From positions 124,001-188,000 of the forward strand of contig NZ_VTOW01000003.1 in the NCBI RefSeq assembly GCF_012184425.1: DNA of 64,000 nt, in the 5' to 3' direction. Position numbers and translations under genes: made by a program. Under the pieces are notes generated by a model. The model was not told where the DNA came from and made no database searches. It was given only the letters and a program-made list of their open reading frames with translations. Source of the stretch: Candidatus Manganitrophus noduliformans. GTDB taxonomy: Bacteria > Nitrospirota > Nitrospiria > SBBL01 > Manganitrophaceae. This document shows, one piece after another, positions 42,428 through 51,893 of the stretch (position 1 is its first letter; every line of letters starts with the position of its first letter).

Positions 42428-44071
42428 ATGGAAGAGACGAACCAGGATCTTCTACAGCTTGTGCGCGATTACCTTGGGATGGTTTGGCGTCAAAAAATGT
42501 GGATCATCCTTCCGCTCATCGGAGGAATCCTCATCGCCGGCGTTCTGATCGTGAAATTACCCAAAATCTATCGATCCAAGACGCTCATCCTGGTCGAGGC
42601 GCAAAAGGTTCCGGAGGAATATGTCAAGTCGGCCGTCTCGGGGACGGTGGAAGGCCGCCTTTCAACCATCCAGCAGCAGATCATGAGCCGGAGCCTTATT
42701 GAAAAAATTATCAAAAAGTTCGGACTCTATCCGGAAAACTCCAACGGGGTGATTACGGAAGAAGCCGTCGGCCGGATACGGAACAATATCGATGTCAGAA
42801 CGACCGTGGCGAGAAACAACAATATCGAGGCCTTTTCCATCTCCTTCCAGGGAAAAGATCCGGTGATGGTGATGAATGTAACCAACGAACTCGCCTCTCT
42901 CTTTATCGAGGAGAACTTGAAGATCCGAGAGCAGTTGGTCGAAGGGACCACTGAATTCCTCGACAACGAGTTAAAAAACTTGAAAGAAACGCTGGAGCGG
43001 CAGGAGGCCCGGATCGGTGAGTTCAAACGGATGAATATGGGAGAACTTCCCCAACAGTTGGAGGCGAACCTTCGTTCGCTCGATCGGATTCAGTCGGACC
43101 TTCTAGCGACTCAATTGGCCAAACGGTCCGCGCAAGACCGAAAACTGGTTCTTGAGAAAACCATCGAATTGACACGGCAGCGGATCGAGAGGGCAGCCAG
43201 TCAGGAACGGGAAATCGACGATAAAACCCTTCTCGAATCGGGGATCGCACCTCCTACGGCGGAAAGACCCCCCTCTCCGCAGATGCTTAAATTGATCCAA
43301 AAGAAAATGGATCTTGCCAATCTTCAGACGGAATATAAGGAGACTTATCCCGATATTATTATGCTGAAGCGGGAGATTCAAGAGCTGGAGGATCAAGTCG
43401 CCCTTACGGAAATGAGCGAGGCGGGAACGCTTCCGGCGGGATTGAGGGAGCCGGGCCAAAACAACCAAAGTGATCGAAGAAGAGCGCCGTTGAGGGTGCC
43501 GATGGGTTTTGAGCTGGAGAGATCGCACATCGCCGAAAGCCAACGGCAGATTCAGACGATTGAAGTGGAGCTGAACACCCTGAAAGAGCGGGAGATCGGG
43601 CTTCAAAAACAGATTCAACTTTACGAAAGACGGGTCGAAAACGTGCCGGCACGCGAACAAGATCTGGCTGTTTTGGAGCGAGATTATGAAAACACCAAGA
43701 AAAACTATGAGTCGCTCTTGGACAAGAAGTTAAACGCACAAATCTCCGAAAACCTCGAGAAGCGGCAAAAAGGGGAGCAGTTTCGGATCCTCGATCCGGC
43801 CAATTTTCCGGAAAGGCCTTTCAAACCGGTGCCGATGCAAATCGGTTTGATGGGGATCGCCGGCGGGCTGGGGGTGGGCATTGCGCTTGCTTTTATTCGA
43901 GAGAAACTCGACAGCTCCATCCGCAAACCGGAGGAAGTGGAACGGATTACCTCCGTGCCGGTCCTTGCCTCGATTCCGGACTTCGATGAAGAATTGATGA
44001 TCACTGAGAAGTACTTGAGCAAAACCGCGGTGAATGATGAGAAAACAAATGGCGAAACGAGTCATACCTGA
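42428..44071 (+). CDS. Polysaccharide chain-length determinant (Wzz/GumC-like)
   Basis: The 547-residue inner-membrane protein has an N-terminal helix (about 24-44), a long periplasmic coiled-coil region with GNVR/SLRL-like Wzz features (VEAQKVPEEYVKS), and a second helix near residues 475-495 (MQIGLMGIAGGLGVGIALAF). The coiled coil is rich in Glu/Arg/Lys (about 170-430), as in PCP-2 co-polymerases of exosortase loci. It sets chain length together with the tyrosine kinase encoded next, whose start overlaps its end by 38 bases. ATG 42428 is preferred over GTG 42422. Confidence 0.88.
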   Translation: MEETNQDLLQLVRDYLGMVWRQKMWIILPLIGGILIAGVLIVKLPKIYRSKTLILVEAQKVPEEYVKSAVSGTVEGRLSTIQQQIMSRSLIEKIIKKFGLYPENSNGVITEEAVGRIRNNIDVRTTVARNNNIEAFSISFQGKDPVMVMNVTNELASLFIEENLKIREQLVEGTTEFLDNELKNLKETLERQEARIGEFKRMNMGELPQQLEANLRSLDRIQSDLLATQLAKRSAQDRKLVLEKTIELTRQRIERAASQEREIDDKTLLESGIAPPTAERPPSPQMLKLIQKKMDLANLQTEYKETYPDIIMLKREIQELEDQVALTEMSEAGTLPAGLREPGQNNQSDRRRAPLRVPMGFELERSHIAESQRQIQTIEVELNTLKEREIGLQKQIQLYERRVENVPAREQDLAVLERDYENTKKNYESLLDKKLNAQISENLEKRQKGEQFRILDPANFPERPFKPVPMQIGLMGIAGGLGVGIALAFIREKLDSSIRKPEEVERITSVPVLASIPDFDEELMITEKYLSKTAVNDEKTNGETSHT

Positions 44072-44744
44072 TTTTCAGGAAGGAAAAGGGGAGGAGTTGG
44101 TGACCTTGACCCGACGGGCTTCCCTTGCCTCCGACCGGTACCGAATGCTTTTTGCAAAGGTGGATCAACTCTGCCGCACACCGGAGAAAAAGTTGATCGC
44201 CCTGACCAGCTCGATCAAGGGGGAGGGAAAAACAACCACCACGGCGAATTTGGCGATTGTGGCCGCGCGCGATTTCGGGAAGCGGTGCCTCATTATCGAC
44301 GGGGATTTTAAAAACCCGACATTGGCAAAAAAATTCGCCATGCCCGAAGAGTCGGGTTTGATCGATGTCATCGAGGGAAGGGTGCAGCTTGGAAACGCGC
44401 TGAAAAGAGGGCCGGTTGAGAATTTGGCCATTCTCCCGATGGGACGCCGATCGGGCAAGGAGAATAATATATGGACGACGGAAGAGATCAAGCATGTTTT
44501 GACCGAAGTGCGGGCTTGGTTTGATTACATTTGGATCGACGCCCCGCCGATTCTTCCCCTTTTCGATATGAGCTTCATTTCGGATTCGGTCGACGGCACC
44601 CTGATTGTGGTCCGAGCCGGGGAGGTTCCCGAGCAGGTCCTCGCCCAGGCGATCAAATCACTCGGTTCTTCAAAGATCATCGGAAGCGTCCTCAACAGGG
44701 CCAAGATGGATTGGCCTTCCCGGTATTATGAGTATGGGTATTAG
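44034..44744 (+). CDS. CpsD/CapB-family bacterial tyrosine kinase
   Basis: The 236-residue cytoplasmic kinase has Walker A SIKGEGKTTTTANLA, Walker A' IIDGDFKNP and Walker B IWIDAPP, with a C-terminal tyrosine cluster RYYEYGY for autophosphorylation. It is the separate ATPase partner of the chain-length protein before it, as in BY-kinases split from their activator. The overlapping start indicates coupled translation. Several ATGs (44034, 44037, 44049) are possible starts. Confidence 0.9.
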   Translation: MMRKQMAKRVIPDFQEGKGEELVTLTRRASLASDRYRMLFAKVDQLCRTPEKKLIALTSSIKGEGKTTTTANLAIVAARDFGKRCLIIDGDFKNPTLAKKFAMPEESGLIDVIEGRVQLGNALKRGPVENLAILPMGRRSGKENNIWTTEEIKHVLTEVRAWFDYIWIDAPPILPLFDMSFISDSVDGTLIVVRAGEVPEQVLAQAIKSLGSSKIIGSVLNRAKMDWPSRYYEYGY

Positions 44745-44826
44745 CAGGCAGCAGTAAAGGGCATCGGAACGTCACATCGTCGGTTGTTTTAAGCATTTTG
44801 ACCTTTCTTTCTGGTGGACTTGGAAA

Positions 44827-46161
44827 ATGATTCGGATTTTTAATCGTTATCTCCCGATTCGGGATACCGTGTACTTCATCTTGGAAAATGCGCTCATCCT
44901 TCTCTTCCTCATGTGGTCTACGACCATGGGAAGCGGGTGGCCCAATTTAATCTTGGTCCCGCTCGTCGTTCAGGTTTGTCTCTATTACAATGAATTGCAT
45001 CCCTCCTTTCCCCGATTTTCCCTGAAAGAGTTTTGGGTGAAGCATCTTCAGTCGATCCTGCTGGCGGGGGGAATTCTTTTTGCGATTTTTGTGGTCACCC
45101 CCGTTGAGATCGCATCGACGGAGCGCTTCTGGAAGCATCTGGCTTTTTCCCCGTTCATCCTGATCGGACTTCGTCTCGGGTACCAGGCGCTGGTCGCCGT
45201 GCGACAATGGGAGACATCGGTGCTCATCATCGGATCGGGACAGGTTGCGACGCTCTTGATGGATACCCTGAGTCGACACCGGAATTTGGGTTATCGGCCC
45301 GTTCAGTTCAAATGGGATTTAGGCGCCCCGGATAAGCTGGGAGAAGAATGGGAAAAACTCGGAAATGTGCTCGGGATGCATCAGGTCCGCAAGGTGGTGA
45401 TCGCTTTGAATGACCGGCGCAGGCAGCTTCCGGTCGAAGCGCTCCTCAACCTTCGGGTGCAGGGGGTCGAGGTGATCGAAGGCGTTTCTTTTTACGAGCA
45501 GATTTCGGGCAAGATCCTCGTCAAACCCCTTCGGCCGAGCAGCCTAATCTTCAGCGAAGGGTTCAACCGGATGAAGATTATGCGCCTATCGAAGCGCGCG
45601 CTGGATATTTTTCTCGCCTCCGTCGGCTCGATCGTTTCCTTGCCGATCTTTGCGATCCTCGCCGTTTTGATCAAGCTCGATTCGAAGGGGCCGATTTTTT
45701 ATCGCCAGGAGCGGGTGGGAGAGAAGGGAAAAACCTTCATGGTGATTAAATTCCGCTCGATGCGCCAGGACGCCGAGACAAAAACCGGGCCGGTTTGGGC
45801 CAGTGAAAACGACCCGCGCGTGACGCGACTGGGAAGGATCATGCGGTTGCTCCGTCTCGATGAGATTCCTCAGATGATCAACGTCCTCAGGGGAGAAATG
45901 AGCTTCGTCGGGCCGAGGCCTGAAAGGCCGGTCTTTGTAGACCAGCTTCGGAAGAAAATTCCCTATTATGATCTCCGGTTTACCGTCAAGCCCGGACTGA
46001 CCGGCTGGGCCCAGATTAAATACCAATATGGATCGACCGAGGAAGACGCCCTGGAAAAGCTCCAGTATGACCTCTACTACATCAAGCATCTTTCCCCCCT
46101 CTTTGACCTGACCATCGTGATGGAGACCATTCAGGTGATCTTGGGAGGAAAAGGACGATGA
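44827..46161 (+). CDS. Undecaprenyl-phosphate sugar-phosphate transferase (WbaP/WcaJ-like)
   Basis: The 444-residue protein has four N-terminal membrane helices (about 15-125), a CoA-binding-like Rossmann segment (about 130-240), and a C-terminal bacterial sugar-transferase domain with RALDIFLASVGSIVSLP, DSKGPIFYRQERVGEKGKTF, RLDEIPQMINVLRGEMSFVGPRPERP and VKPGLTGWAQI. It links the first sugar-1-phosphate to undecaprenyl phosphate, starting repeat-unit synthesis. The substrate sugar is not known. Confidence 0.94.
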   Translation: MIRIFNRYLPIRDTVYFILENALILLFLMWSTTMGSGWPNLILVPLVVQVCLYYNELHPSFPRFSLKEFWVKHLQSILLAGGILFAIFVVTPVEIASTERFWKHLAFSPFILIGLRLGYQALVAVRQWETSVLIIGSGQVATLLMDTLSRHRNLGYRPVQFKWDLGAPDKLGEEWEKLGNVLGMHQVRKVVIALNDRRRQLPVEALLNLRVQGVEVIEGVSFYEQISGKILVKPLRPSSLIFSEGFNRMKIMRLSKRALDIFLASVGSIVSLPIFAILAVLIKLDSKGPIFYRQERVGEKGKTFMVIKFRSMRQDAETKTGPVWASENDPRVTRLGRIMRLLRLDEIPQMINVLRGEMSFVGPRPERPVFVDQLRKKIPYYDLRFTVKPGLTGWAQIKYQYGSTEEDALEKLQYDLYYIKHLSPLFDLTIVMETIQVILGGKGR

Positions 46162-46207
46162 AGCGGCGCGGGTCTGGAGGGGAGCGAGCCGGAGGGCGGG
46201 GAACCGA

Positions 46208-47416
46208 TTGAGGGCGCACAATACCCGACACCGCATTTTCTCCCGGGGACTATTAGGAAAGTGGGTCACGCCGGTTTTGATTTTCCTCATCGGTTTTCAT
46301 GAAAGCGCAGAAGGGGTCGTCACTTTTTCCCCTTCGCTCGCTCTTTCGGAAAGATACAGCGATAATTTTTTCTTCTCGGAGATAGAGGCGAATCGAGAAG
46401 GTGAATTTACAACCAGGGTGGGTCCGCAATTGACATTGGCCGCTGAAAATCGAAATTGGAGCATGTCCGCAAGGTATGAAGGGACCGCGGAGTTCAACGC
46501 GCGCCATCCGGAAGAGAACCAGTACGGCCAAACGCTCGGGATCGATCTCCATTCGCGGGGGGGCAGAAGGTTTGACCTCCGTATTACCGAGAGCGTCGCT
46601 TATGTGCCGGAGCTCCCCGCTTTTTCTTTCGGCCGAAGCGGTGACCCGCTCGCCCCCGAGGCCAACCAGGGGATTCAGGTCGGCCGGACCAATACTTTCC
46701 GAAACCGTGCCGGAATGGTGCTCGGTTATCGCTGGACCCCTCTTTTCAGCGCGTCCCTCTCTTATAATAATCTGATCAATCGATATCAGGGAGGGACACT
46801 GAGGGATCACATCGTCCATGAGGGTGGTTTGAGCGGCAACTATCAAGCGTCGCGAAACCTTCAGTGGAGGATCTCTTATTCGGCCTCTCTCAAGGAATAT
46901 GAAGAAGCGGATTCAATCCTGGCGCATCAGTCCGACATCGGAGCGGTTTATCAGATCAACCGGACCTTCAGGGCGAATCTCGGGGCGGGCGCCGCGCTCA
47001 TTCCGGGGGACTCGACGCAATGGACATTCGGCGCGGGGGTGGAAAAGACCGGTCCGATGGGGAGTCTCTCGCTGCAGTACATCCGTGGAATCGGAACCGG
47101 CGGCGGTGTGACGACGACGCCGACCCTTACCCAAAATCTGGTGGCCGGGGTCACGCGGGTCCTGGGACGGTCGGCGTCGGCTTCCCTCCGATTCGGCTAT
47201 GGCGTCAACGAGGCCCTTTCCGGCTCCCCTCTGGAGATCTCCACCCAGGAGGTCGGAATAGAAATGCAAGCGAGTCTCTTTTCCTGGCTGAGCGGAGGGG
47301 TGAATTATTCCTATTTGAGCCAACGGACGGAAGGGGGTGCGACCGATCGCGGTGCCCGGAGAAATCTGGTGATGGTCACCCTGACGGCCGCGCCGGCGTT
47401 GAGGATCATGCAATAA
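46208..47416 (+). CDS. Outer-membrane beta-barrel protein of the exosortase locus
   Basis: The 402-residue protein has a signal peptide (about 1-36) and then many short amphipathic strands with aromatic ends (for example SMSARYEGTAEFNAR, FSASLSYNNL, SLSLQYIRGIG), typical of a barrel. Similar proteins lie in exosortase/EpsH loci and may form a polysaccharide or protein export pore. No ATG is found; the start is a TTG at 46208 preceded by GGCGGGGA. The stop codon is directly followed by the deacetylase gene. Confidence 0.78.
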   Translation: MRAHNTRHRIFSRGLLGKWVTPVLIFLIGFHESAEGVVTFSPSLALSERYSDNFFFSEIEANREGEFTTRVGPQLTLAAENRNWSMSARYEGTAEFNARHPEENQYGQTLGIDLHSRGGRRFDLRITESVAYVPELPAFSFGRSGDPLAPEANQGIQVGRTNTFRNRAGMVLGYRWTPLFSASLSYNNLINRYQGGTLRDHIVHEGGLSGNYQASRNLQWRISYSASLKEYEEADSILAHQSDIGAVYQINRTFRANLGAGAALIPGDSTQWTFGAGVEKTGPMGSLSLQYIRGIGTGGGVTTTPTLTQNLVAGVTRVLGRSASASLRFGYGVNEALSGSPLEISTQEVGIEMQASLFSWLSGGVNYSYLSQRTEGGATDRGARRNLVMVTLTAAPALRIMQ

Positions 47417-47417
47417 A

Positions 47418-48371
47418 ATGGACACGAGGATGGGTCAAGTGATGGATGGTCGATTGAATGCACTGACGATCGATGTTGAAGATTACTATCAGGTCTCCGG
47501 CTTCGAATCCCACATTCGGTTCGAGCAGTGGCCCGATTATGAGAGCCGGGTGGTCGGAAACACCTGGCGCCTTCTGGAGATGCTTCATTTTCATCGGGTG
47601 AAGGCGACCTTTTTCATTCTCGGCTGGATTGCGGAACGTTACCCCCAGGTCGTCCTCGCCATCCACAAGGAGGGGCATGAGATCGCCTCTCACGGCTACC
47701 GGCACCGTCTCGTTTACAATATGAGCCGGGAGGAATTTCGACAGGACACCGAACGGTCGAAGGAGGTTTTGGAAGATCTCTGCGGTGTGCCGGTCGTCGG
47801 CTATCGGGCGGCGAGTTATTCGATCACCAAGCAGACTCTCTGGAGTCTTGAAGTCTTGCATGCGTTGGGTTTTCAATACGATTCGAGCATCTTTCCAATT
47901 CATCATGACCGATATGGAATCCCAAATGCTTCCCGATTCCCCTATGGCCACTCCCTGTCGGAGGGGAGAGAACTGCTGGAATTTCCTTTGTCGACGGTCC
48001 GAATGATGAAGTGGAATATCCCGATAGCGGGCGGGGGATATTTGCGGCTCTTTCCCTATTGGTTTATTCGGTGGGGAATCGCACAAATCAACGAAAAGGA
48101 GAAGGCTCCGGCGATTGTTTATCTTCATCCTTGGGAAATTGACCCGAACCAACCCCGGATAAATGGAGATCGGCTCTCCCGGTTCAGGCATTATGTCAAT
48201 TTGGAAAAAATGGAACAGAAACTGAAGAATCTTCTTTCTGATTTCCAATTTGTTCCCCTGAGGGTATTGGCGGAATCGTACCGCGGGAGCGATCTCAGCC
48301 TGCCGGGAGAGGTCAAGGGGATTTCGGCACCGGTCGCCGTCGGCCGCAATCATATCGGGATCACAGAATGA
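47418..48371 (+). CDS. Polysaccharide deacetylase, exosortase-associated (DUF3473 type)
   Basis: The 317-residue protein has the NodB fold: TIDVEDYY with D19, E21 and D22 region, HxxxH at H92 and H96 (ASHGYRH), and GYRAASYSI. The C-terminal DUF3473-like half (WNIPIAGGGYLRLFPYWF, then VYLHPWEIDPNQPR) is the version found next to EpsH-type exosortases. It should remove N-acetyl groups from the exported polysaccharide. There is no signal peptide, so it may act on lipid-linked intermediates on the cytoplasmic side. It overlaps the exosortase gene by 4 bases. Confidence 0.92.
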   Translation: MDTRMGQVMDGRLNALTIDVEDYYQVSGFESHIRFEQWPDYESRVVGNTWRLLEMLHFHRVKATFFILGWIAERYPQVVLAIHKEGHEIASHGYRHRLVYNMSREEFRQDTERSKEVLEDLCGVPVVGYRAASYSITKQTLWSLEVLHALGFQYDSSIFPIHHDRYGIPNASRFPYGHSLSEGRELLEFPLSTVRMMKWNIPIAGGGYLRLFPYWFIRWGIAQINEKEKAPAIVYLHPWEIDPNQPRINGDRLSRFRHYVNLEKMEQKLKNLLSDFQFVPLRVLAESYRGSDLSLPGEVKGISAPVAVGRNHIGITE

Positions 48372-49933
48372 ATCTCTCCATCTCCGAGATGGTTCAGAAG
48401 ACTTGGGTTCAATTCGGGTACCCGGCCAAGCAGTTTTGGCTGCAATCCGCTCTGCTGGCGGGAGCGGTGCTCTTTTGCTATGCCGGTCTGTTTGCCAGCC
48501 TGGTACAGACTTGGTGGAGCAATGATGTCTACTCTCATGGCTTTTTGGTTCCATTCATCAGTCTTTACATCGTATGGCTTCGGCGAGGGAACCTCGTGAA
48601 TCTCCCCCTTGCTTCGAACTATGTTTGGGGACTTCCTGTTGTTCTGGCCGGCCTGACATTGCGGCTTGGCGGAAATGCCGGAGGGGTTCTCCTGGCAGAG
48701 GAATTCTCTCTGATCATTACCGTGGCCGGGATGGTGCTCCTTCTCCTCGGCGTTGCATTTCTGAAGGTATTGTGGTTCCCTATCACTTATCTGCTTTTCA
48801 TGCTCCCCTCTTGGGGAATCATGATTGACCGGCTTCATTTTCCCTTTCAGAAGTTCTCGGCGATTTTGGGGACGGCAATGTTGCAGATGATCGGTGTTCC
48901 CGCCTTTCGGCAGTCGATCTTCATTGAATTGCCGAATATTACCCTGGAGGTGGCGAAGGTATGCAGCGGCGTAAGTTATCTCATCGCGATCTTGGCCATG
49001 GCGGTGGCGCTGGCTTCGATTGTCTTGCGCAGCTGGCCTAGAAAAATCCTTCTGGTCGGTGGTGCGGTAGTGATCGGAATTTTGACAAACAGCCTCCGAA
49101 TTGCTTTTATCGGGGCCCTTTCTTACCATCAGATATCGGAAAGTCTGCACGGCCCGTATCACATTCTACAGGGACTCGTCGTTTCGCAGATCGGTTTCGT
49201 CGTCTTATTTCTAGGAACGTGGTCTCTCTCGAAAAGGCCTGCCGTCTTAGTCGCGGTCCCGCGGCCGTCGGCTTCGTTTGAAGCGGATGTTCGGCCAAAA
49301 CTCATTTTGAAGGGGCTCCCTGGCTATCCCCTTTCGATTCTGACGGCGATGTTGCTTTTGGTCGGAGGATATCTTCACTTCTTTCAGCCCCGTCCTGTTC
49401 CGTTGAAGATGGAATTGACAGCTTTCCCCTTCTCCGTCGGACCCTGGTGGGGAAGCGACGGGGGGAGCGGTTACGGCGCATTCGGAGTTGTCGATGCAAG
49501 CCTGTCGAGAACATACAGGACCGCCTCCGGGAAAGCGCTGCATTTCTATATCGGCTATTACGAAGCGCAATCACAAGGAAGAGAACTGGTCAACTATGAA
49601 TCCGGGGCGTTTCATCGGGCCTCGGTGCCGATGCAGGTCGGACTAAACGGTGGGAAGAGCCTGGAGGTCAATCGACTGATTGATCAAAAAACGAATCGAG
49701 TGATCTTATTCTGGTATGACCTCAACGGGCGCACTGCGACCGATCGGTTTTTGGCGAAAGCCTACACCACCTGGGATACCCTTGTTCGCGGATCGTCGAA
49801 TGGGGCGGTGATTGTCGTTTCGGGCGAATTCACCCAGAGCGATCCAGATCCGGCATTGTCGGATGCTGAGGCATTTATCAGAGAGATCGTCCCGGTGCTC
49901 CGGGGTTATCTTCCTCCCGAAAGCGGGGCGTAA
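48368..49933 (+). CDS. Exosortase-EpsI fusion (XrtA/EpsH type)
   Basis: The first 300 residues form an exosortase with about eight helices and the catalytic residues C199 (VAKVCSGVSYL), R244 (NSLRIAFIG) and H265 (GPYHILQG), the triad of the family that cuts PEP-CTERM sorting signals and attaches proteins to an exopolysaccharide. After about 320 the sequence continues into an EpsI domain (LTAFPFSVGPWWG, YYEAQSQGRELVNYESGAF, ILFWYDLNGR), so the two are fused. No PEP-CTERM substrate is seen in the window. The start overlaps the deacetylase stop codon. Confidence 0.92.
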   Translation: MNLSISEMVQKTWVQFGYPAKQFWLQSALLAGAVLFCYAGLFASLVQTWWSNDVYSHGFLVPFISLYIVWLRRGNLVNLPLASNYVWGLPVVLAGLTLRLGGNAGGVLLAEEFSLIITVAGMVLLLLGVAFLKVLWFPITYLLFMLPSWGIMIDRLHFPFQKFSAILGTAMLQMIGVPAFRQSIFIELPNITLEVAKVCSGVSYLIAILAMAVALASIVLRSWPRKILLVGGAVVIGILTNSLRIAFIGALSYHQISESLHGPYHILQGLVVSQIGFVVLFLGTWSLSKRPAVLVAVPRPSASFEADVRPKLILKGLPGYPLSILTAMLLLVGGYLHFFQPRPVPLKMELTAFPFSVGPWWGSDGGSGYGAFGVVDASLSRTYRTASGKALHFYIGYYEAQSQGRELVNYESGAFHRASVPMQVGLNGGKSLEVNRLIDQKTNRVILFWYDLNGRTATDRFLAKAYTTWDTLVRGSSNGAVIVVSGEFTQSDPDPALSDAEAFIREIVPVLRGYLPPESGA

Positions 49934-51123
49934 TGAATCGACCGGCGGATGCGCTGACCATTCAGAGACTCACGACAGAGGAAGGGTTTTCACGACTTCG
50001 AGGCCGTTGGAATGCGCTTTTGGAGGCCTCTTCGGCAGATCACTATTTTCTGCGCTGGGAATGGTTATCGACTTGGTGGGATGCCTACAAAACCAGCCGG
50101 GATAGACTCTGCATCCTTCTTCTTCTTAGAGGGGAGGATCTGGTCGGTATTGCGCCGTTTTACGTGACCAATCAATCGTGGAAAAATATCTTCAAGGTCC
50201 GGCGCCTTCTTTTTTTAGGAACCACGCAGGAGAGTCTCGTCTCAGAATATATGAACATTATTTGCCGGCCTGGGGAAGAAGAGGCGGTTGTCAAACGGGT
50301 GATCAATGAAGTGGTGCAGGAAGACCTTTGTGACGATCTCTCACTTCATAACATTGTCACCACCTCGCAAACGCTCCCCCTTCTTAAAAAAGCGTCAGAG
50401 GCGAGACAATTTTTATGCAATACGAGCTGTGAAATGGAGAGCCCGTATATTCATCTGCCTTCTTCATGGGAGGAATTCCTATCGGGTTGCCGACCCTCTC
50501 TGAGGCATCAGATTCGAAGCCAACAAAAAAAGCTTTTCCGATATCCGGCGGTTTCGTTCCGGAAGACGCGCGATCTCTCTGAATTGGAAAGGGATTTTAA
50601 GGAATTTGTCCGGCTGCACCAGCAGCGGTGGGAGGCGCGGCGTCTTCCCGGTTCGTTTGCAGAGGGACGGTTTCCGCTCTTTCAGCGCCGGATGGCGGCA
50701 TCAATGCTCGAAAAAGGGCATCTAGAGTTGAAATTCCTCTCAATTCAGGGGAAAAATGTGGCCGCCTTGTACAACATCAGATACAAAGATCGGGTATATT
50801 ATTATCAATCGGGGATGGATCTTTCTTTCGATCCGACCTTGGCACCCGGACTATTGCTCCACGCTCATGCAATCGAGGAAGCGATCCGGGACGGGATGAA
50901 GGAGTACGATTTTCTGATGAGGGGCAGCGGGGATTCTTATAAGAAAAGATGGACCGGCGAGTACAGGACCCTTTGCAGCATCTATCTGGCGCGTCCGGGC
51001 ATTGTAAAGATCGTTGAACTGATTCGAAACAAGGCGAGGGCCATTCGCTCCTTCGCCAAGGCCTCCGCAGAGAGGCCCAAGCTCATATCAACGATCCTGA
51101 AGAGGGGGGAGGCGATTCGATGA
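49933..51123 (+). CDS. FemAB/CelD-like GNAT acyltransferase
   Basis: The 396-residue cytoplasmic protein has two GNAT-like halves: a first with FLRWEWLSTWWDAYK and LVGIAPFY, and a second with LELKFLSIQGKNVAALYNIRY and YDFLMRGSGDSYKKRW, the CelD/FemAB-type pattern (BioF2-like). In exosortase loci such proteins are thought to modify polysaccharide or a lipid-linked sugar. Its start codon overlaps the exosortase stop, and rfbF begins 4 bases before its end. Confidence 0.82.
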   Translation: MNRPADALTIQRLTTEEGFSRLRGRWNALLEASSADHYFLRWEWLSTWWDAYKTSRDRLCILLLLRGEDLVGIAPFYVTNQSWKNIFKVRRLLFLGTTQESLVSEYMNIICRPGEEEAVVKRVINEVVQEDLCDDLSLHNIVTTSQTLPLLKKASEARQFLCNTSCEMESPYIHLPSSWEEFLSGCRPSLRHQIRSQQKKLFRYPAVSFRKTRDLSELERDFKEFVRLHQQRWEARRLPGSFAEGRFPLFQRRMAASMLEKGHLELKFLSIQGKNVAALYNIRYKDRVYYYQSGMDLSFDPTLAPGLLLHAHAIEEAIRDGMKEYDFLMRGSGDSYKKRWTGEYRTLCSIYLARPGIVKIVELIRNKARAIRSFAKASAERPKLISTILKRGEAIR

Positions 51124-51893
51124 AAGTAGTTATCCTTGCGGGAGGCTTCGGTACACGCATCAGCGAGGAGAGCCATCTCAAGCCGAAGCCGATGATCGAG
51201 ATCGGAGGGAAGCCGATCCTTTGGCACATCATGAACATTTATGCATGCCAGGGGGTCAAGGAGTTTGTGATCGCCGTCGGCTACAAAGCGGAGGTCATCA
51301 AAGAGTACTTTCTTAATTTTTACGCGATCAATAATGATATCTCCATCGATCTCGCCACCGGAGCGGTCAAAATTCTCGCTGGGAAACAGCCAAACTGGAA
51401 AGTTCACATCGTTGATACCGGCCTCTATACGCAGACGGGTGGACGGCTAAAGCGAATACGGAGTTGGCTGGAGGACGATGAGGAGTTTTTTTTTACTTAT
51501 GGGGACGGGCTGGCCGACGTCGATATCGGAGCGCTGTTGCGATTCCACCGAGCGCACGGTAAGCTCGCCACGATGACGACCGTCCTTCCACCGGCTCGGT
51601 TCGGGCGAATCACATTTAAAGAGGATCAGATCGTCCAATTTCATGAGAAGCCGATTGACGGAGAAGGACGGATTAATGGCGGCTATTTCGTCCTGAATCG
51701 GCGGGCGATTGATTACATCAACGATGATGAAACCATCTGGGAGAGAGCGCCGCTGGAGCATTTGGCAGGCCACGGCGAATTGATGGGATATCGCCACGAC
51801 GGTTTCTGGTCGTGCATGGATACGATTAAAGAGAAGAGTATTTTGGAAGAACTATGGATCTCGGGGAAAGCGCCTTGGAAAATCTGGGAATGA
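51120..51893 (+). CDS. rfbF: Glucose-1-phosphate cytidylyltransferase
   Basis: The 257-residue enzyme makes CDP-glucose from CTP and glucose-1-phosphate. The N-terminus ILAGGFGTRISEESHLKPKPMIEIGGKPILWHIM is the nucleotide-binding signature of the RfbF group, where GGFGTRISEES is diagnostic; the metal site is FFTYGDGLADVD. It is the entry step of the CDP-3,6-dideoxyhexose or CDP-6-deoxyhexose pathway, and rfbG follows with an ATGA overlap. Confidence 0.95.
   Translation: MKVVILAGGFGTRISEESHLKPKPMIEIGGKPILWHIMNIYACQGVKEFVIAVGYKAEVIKEYFLNFYAINNDISIDLATGAVKILAGKQPNWKVHIVDTGLYTQTGGRLKRIRSWLEDDEEFFFTYGDGLADVDIGALLRFHRAHGKLATMTTVLPPARFGRITFKEDQIVQFHEKPIDGEGRINGGYFVLNRRAIDYINDDETIWERAPLEHLAGHGELMGYRHDGFWSCMDTIKEKSILEELWISGKAPWKIWE

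Noticed and set aside
47406-48554. Minus-strand open frame of 382 codons across the deacetylase
   Set aside because: No recognisable domain, and the plus strand encodes a clear NodB-fold deacetylase with catalytic residues; this is a GC-driven shadow frame.
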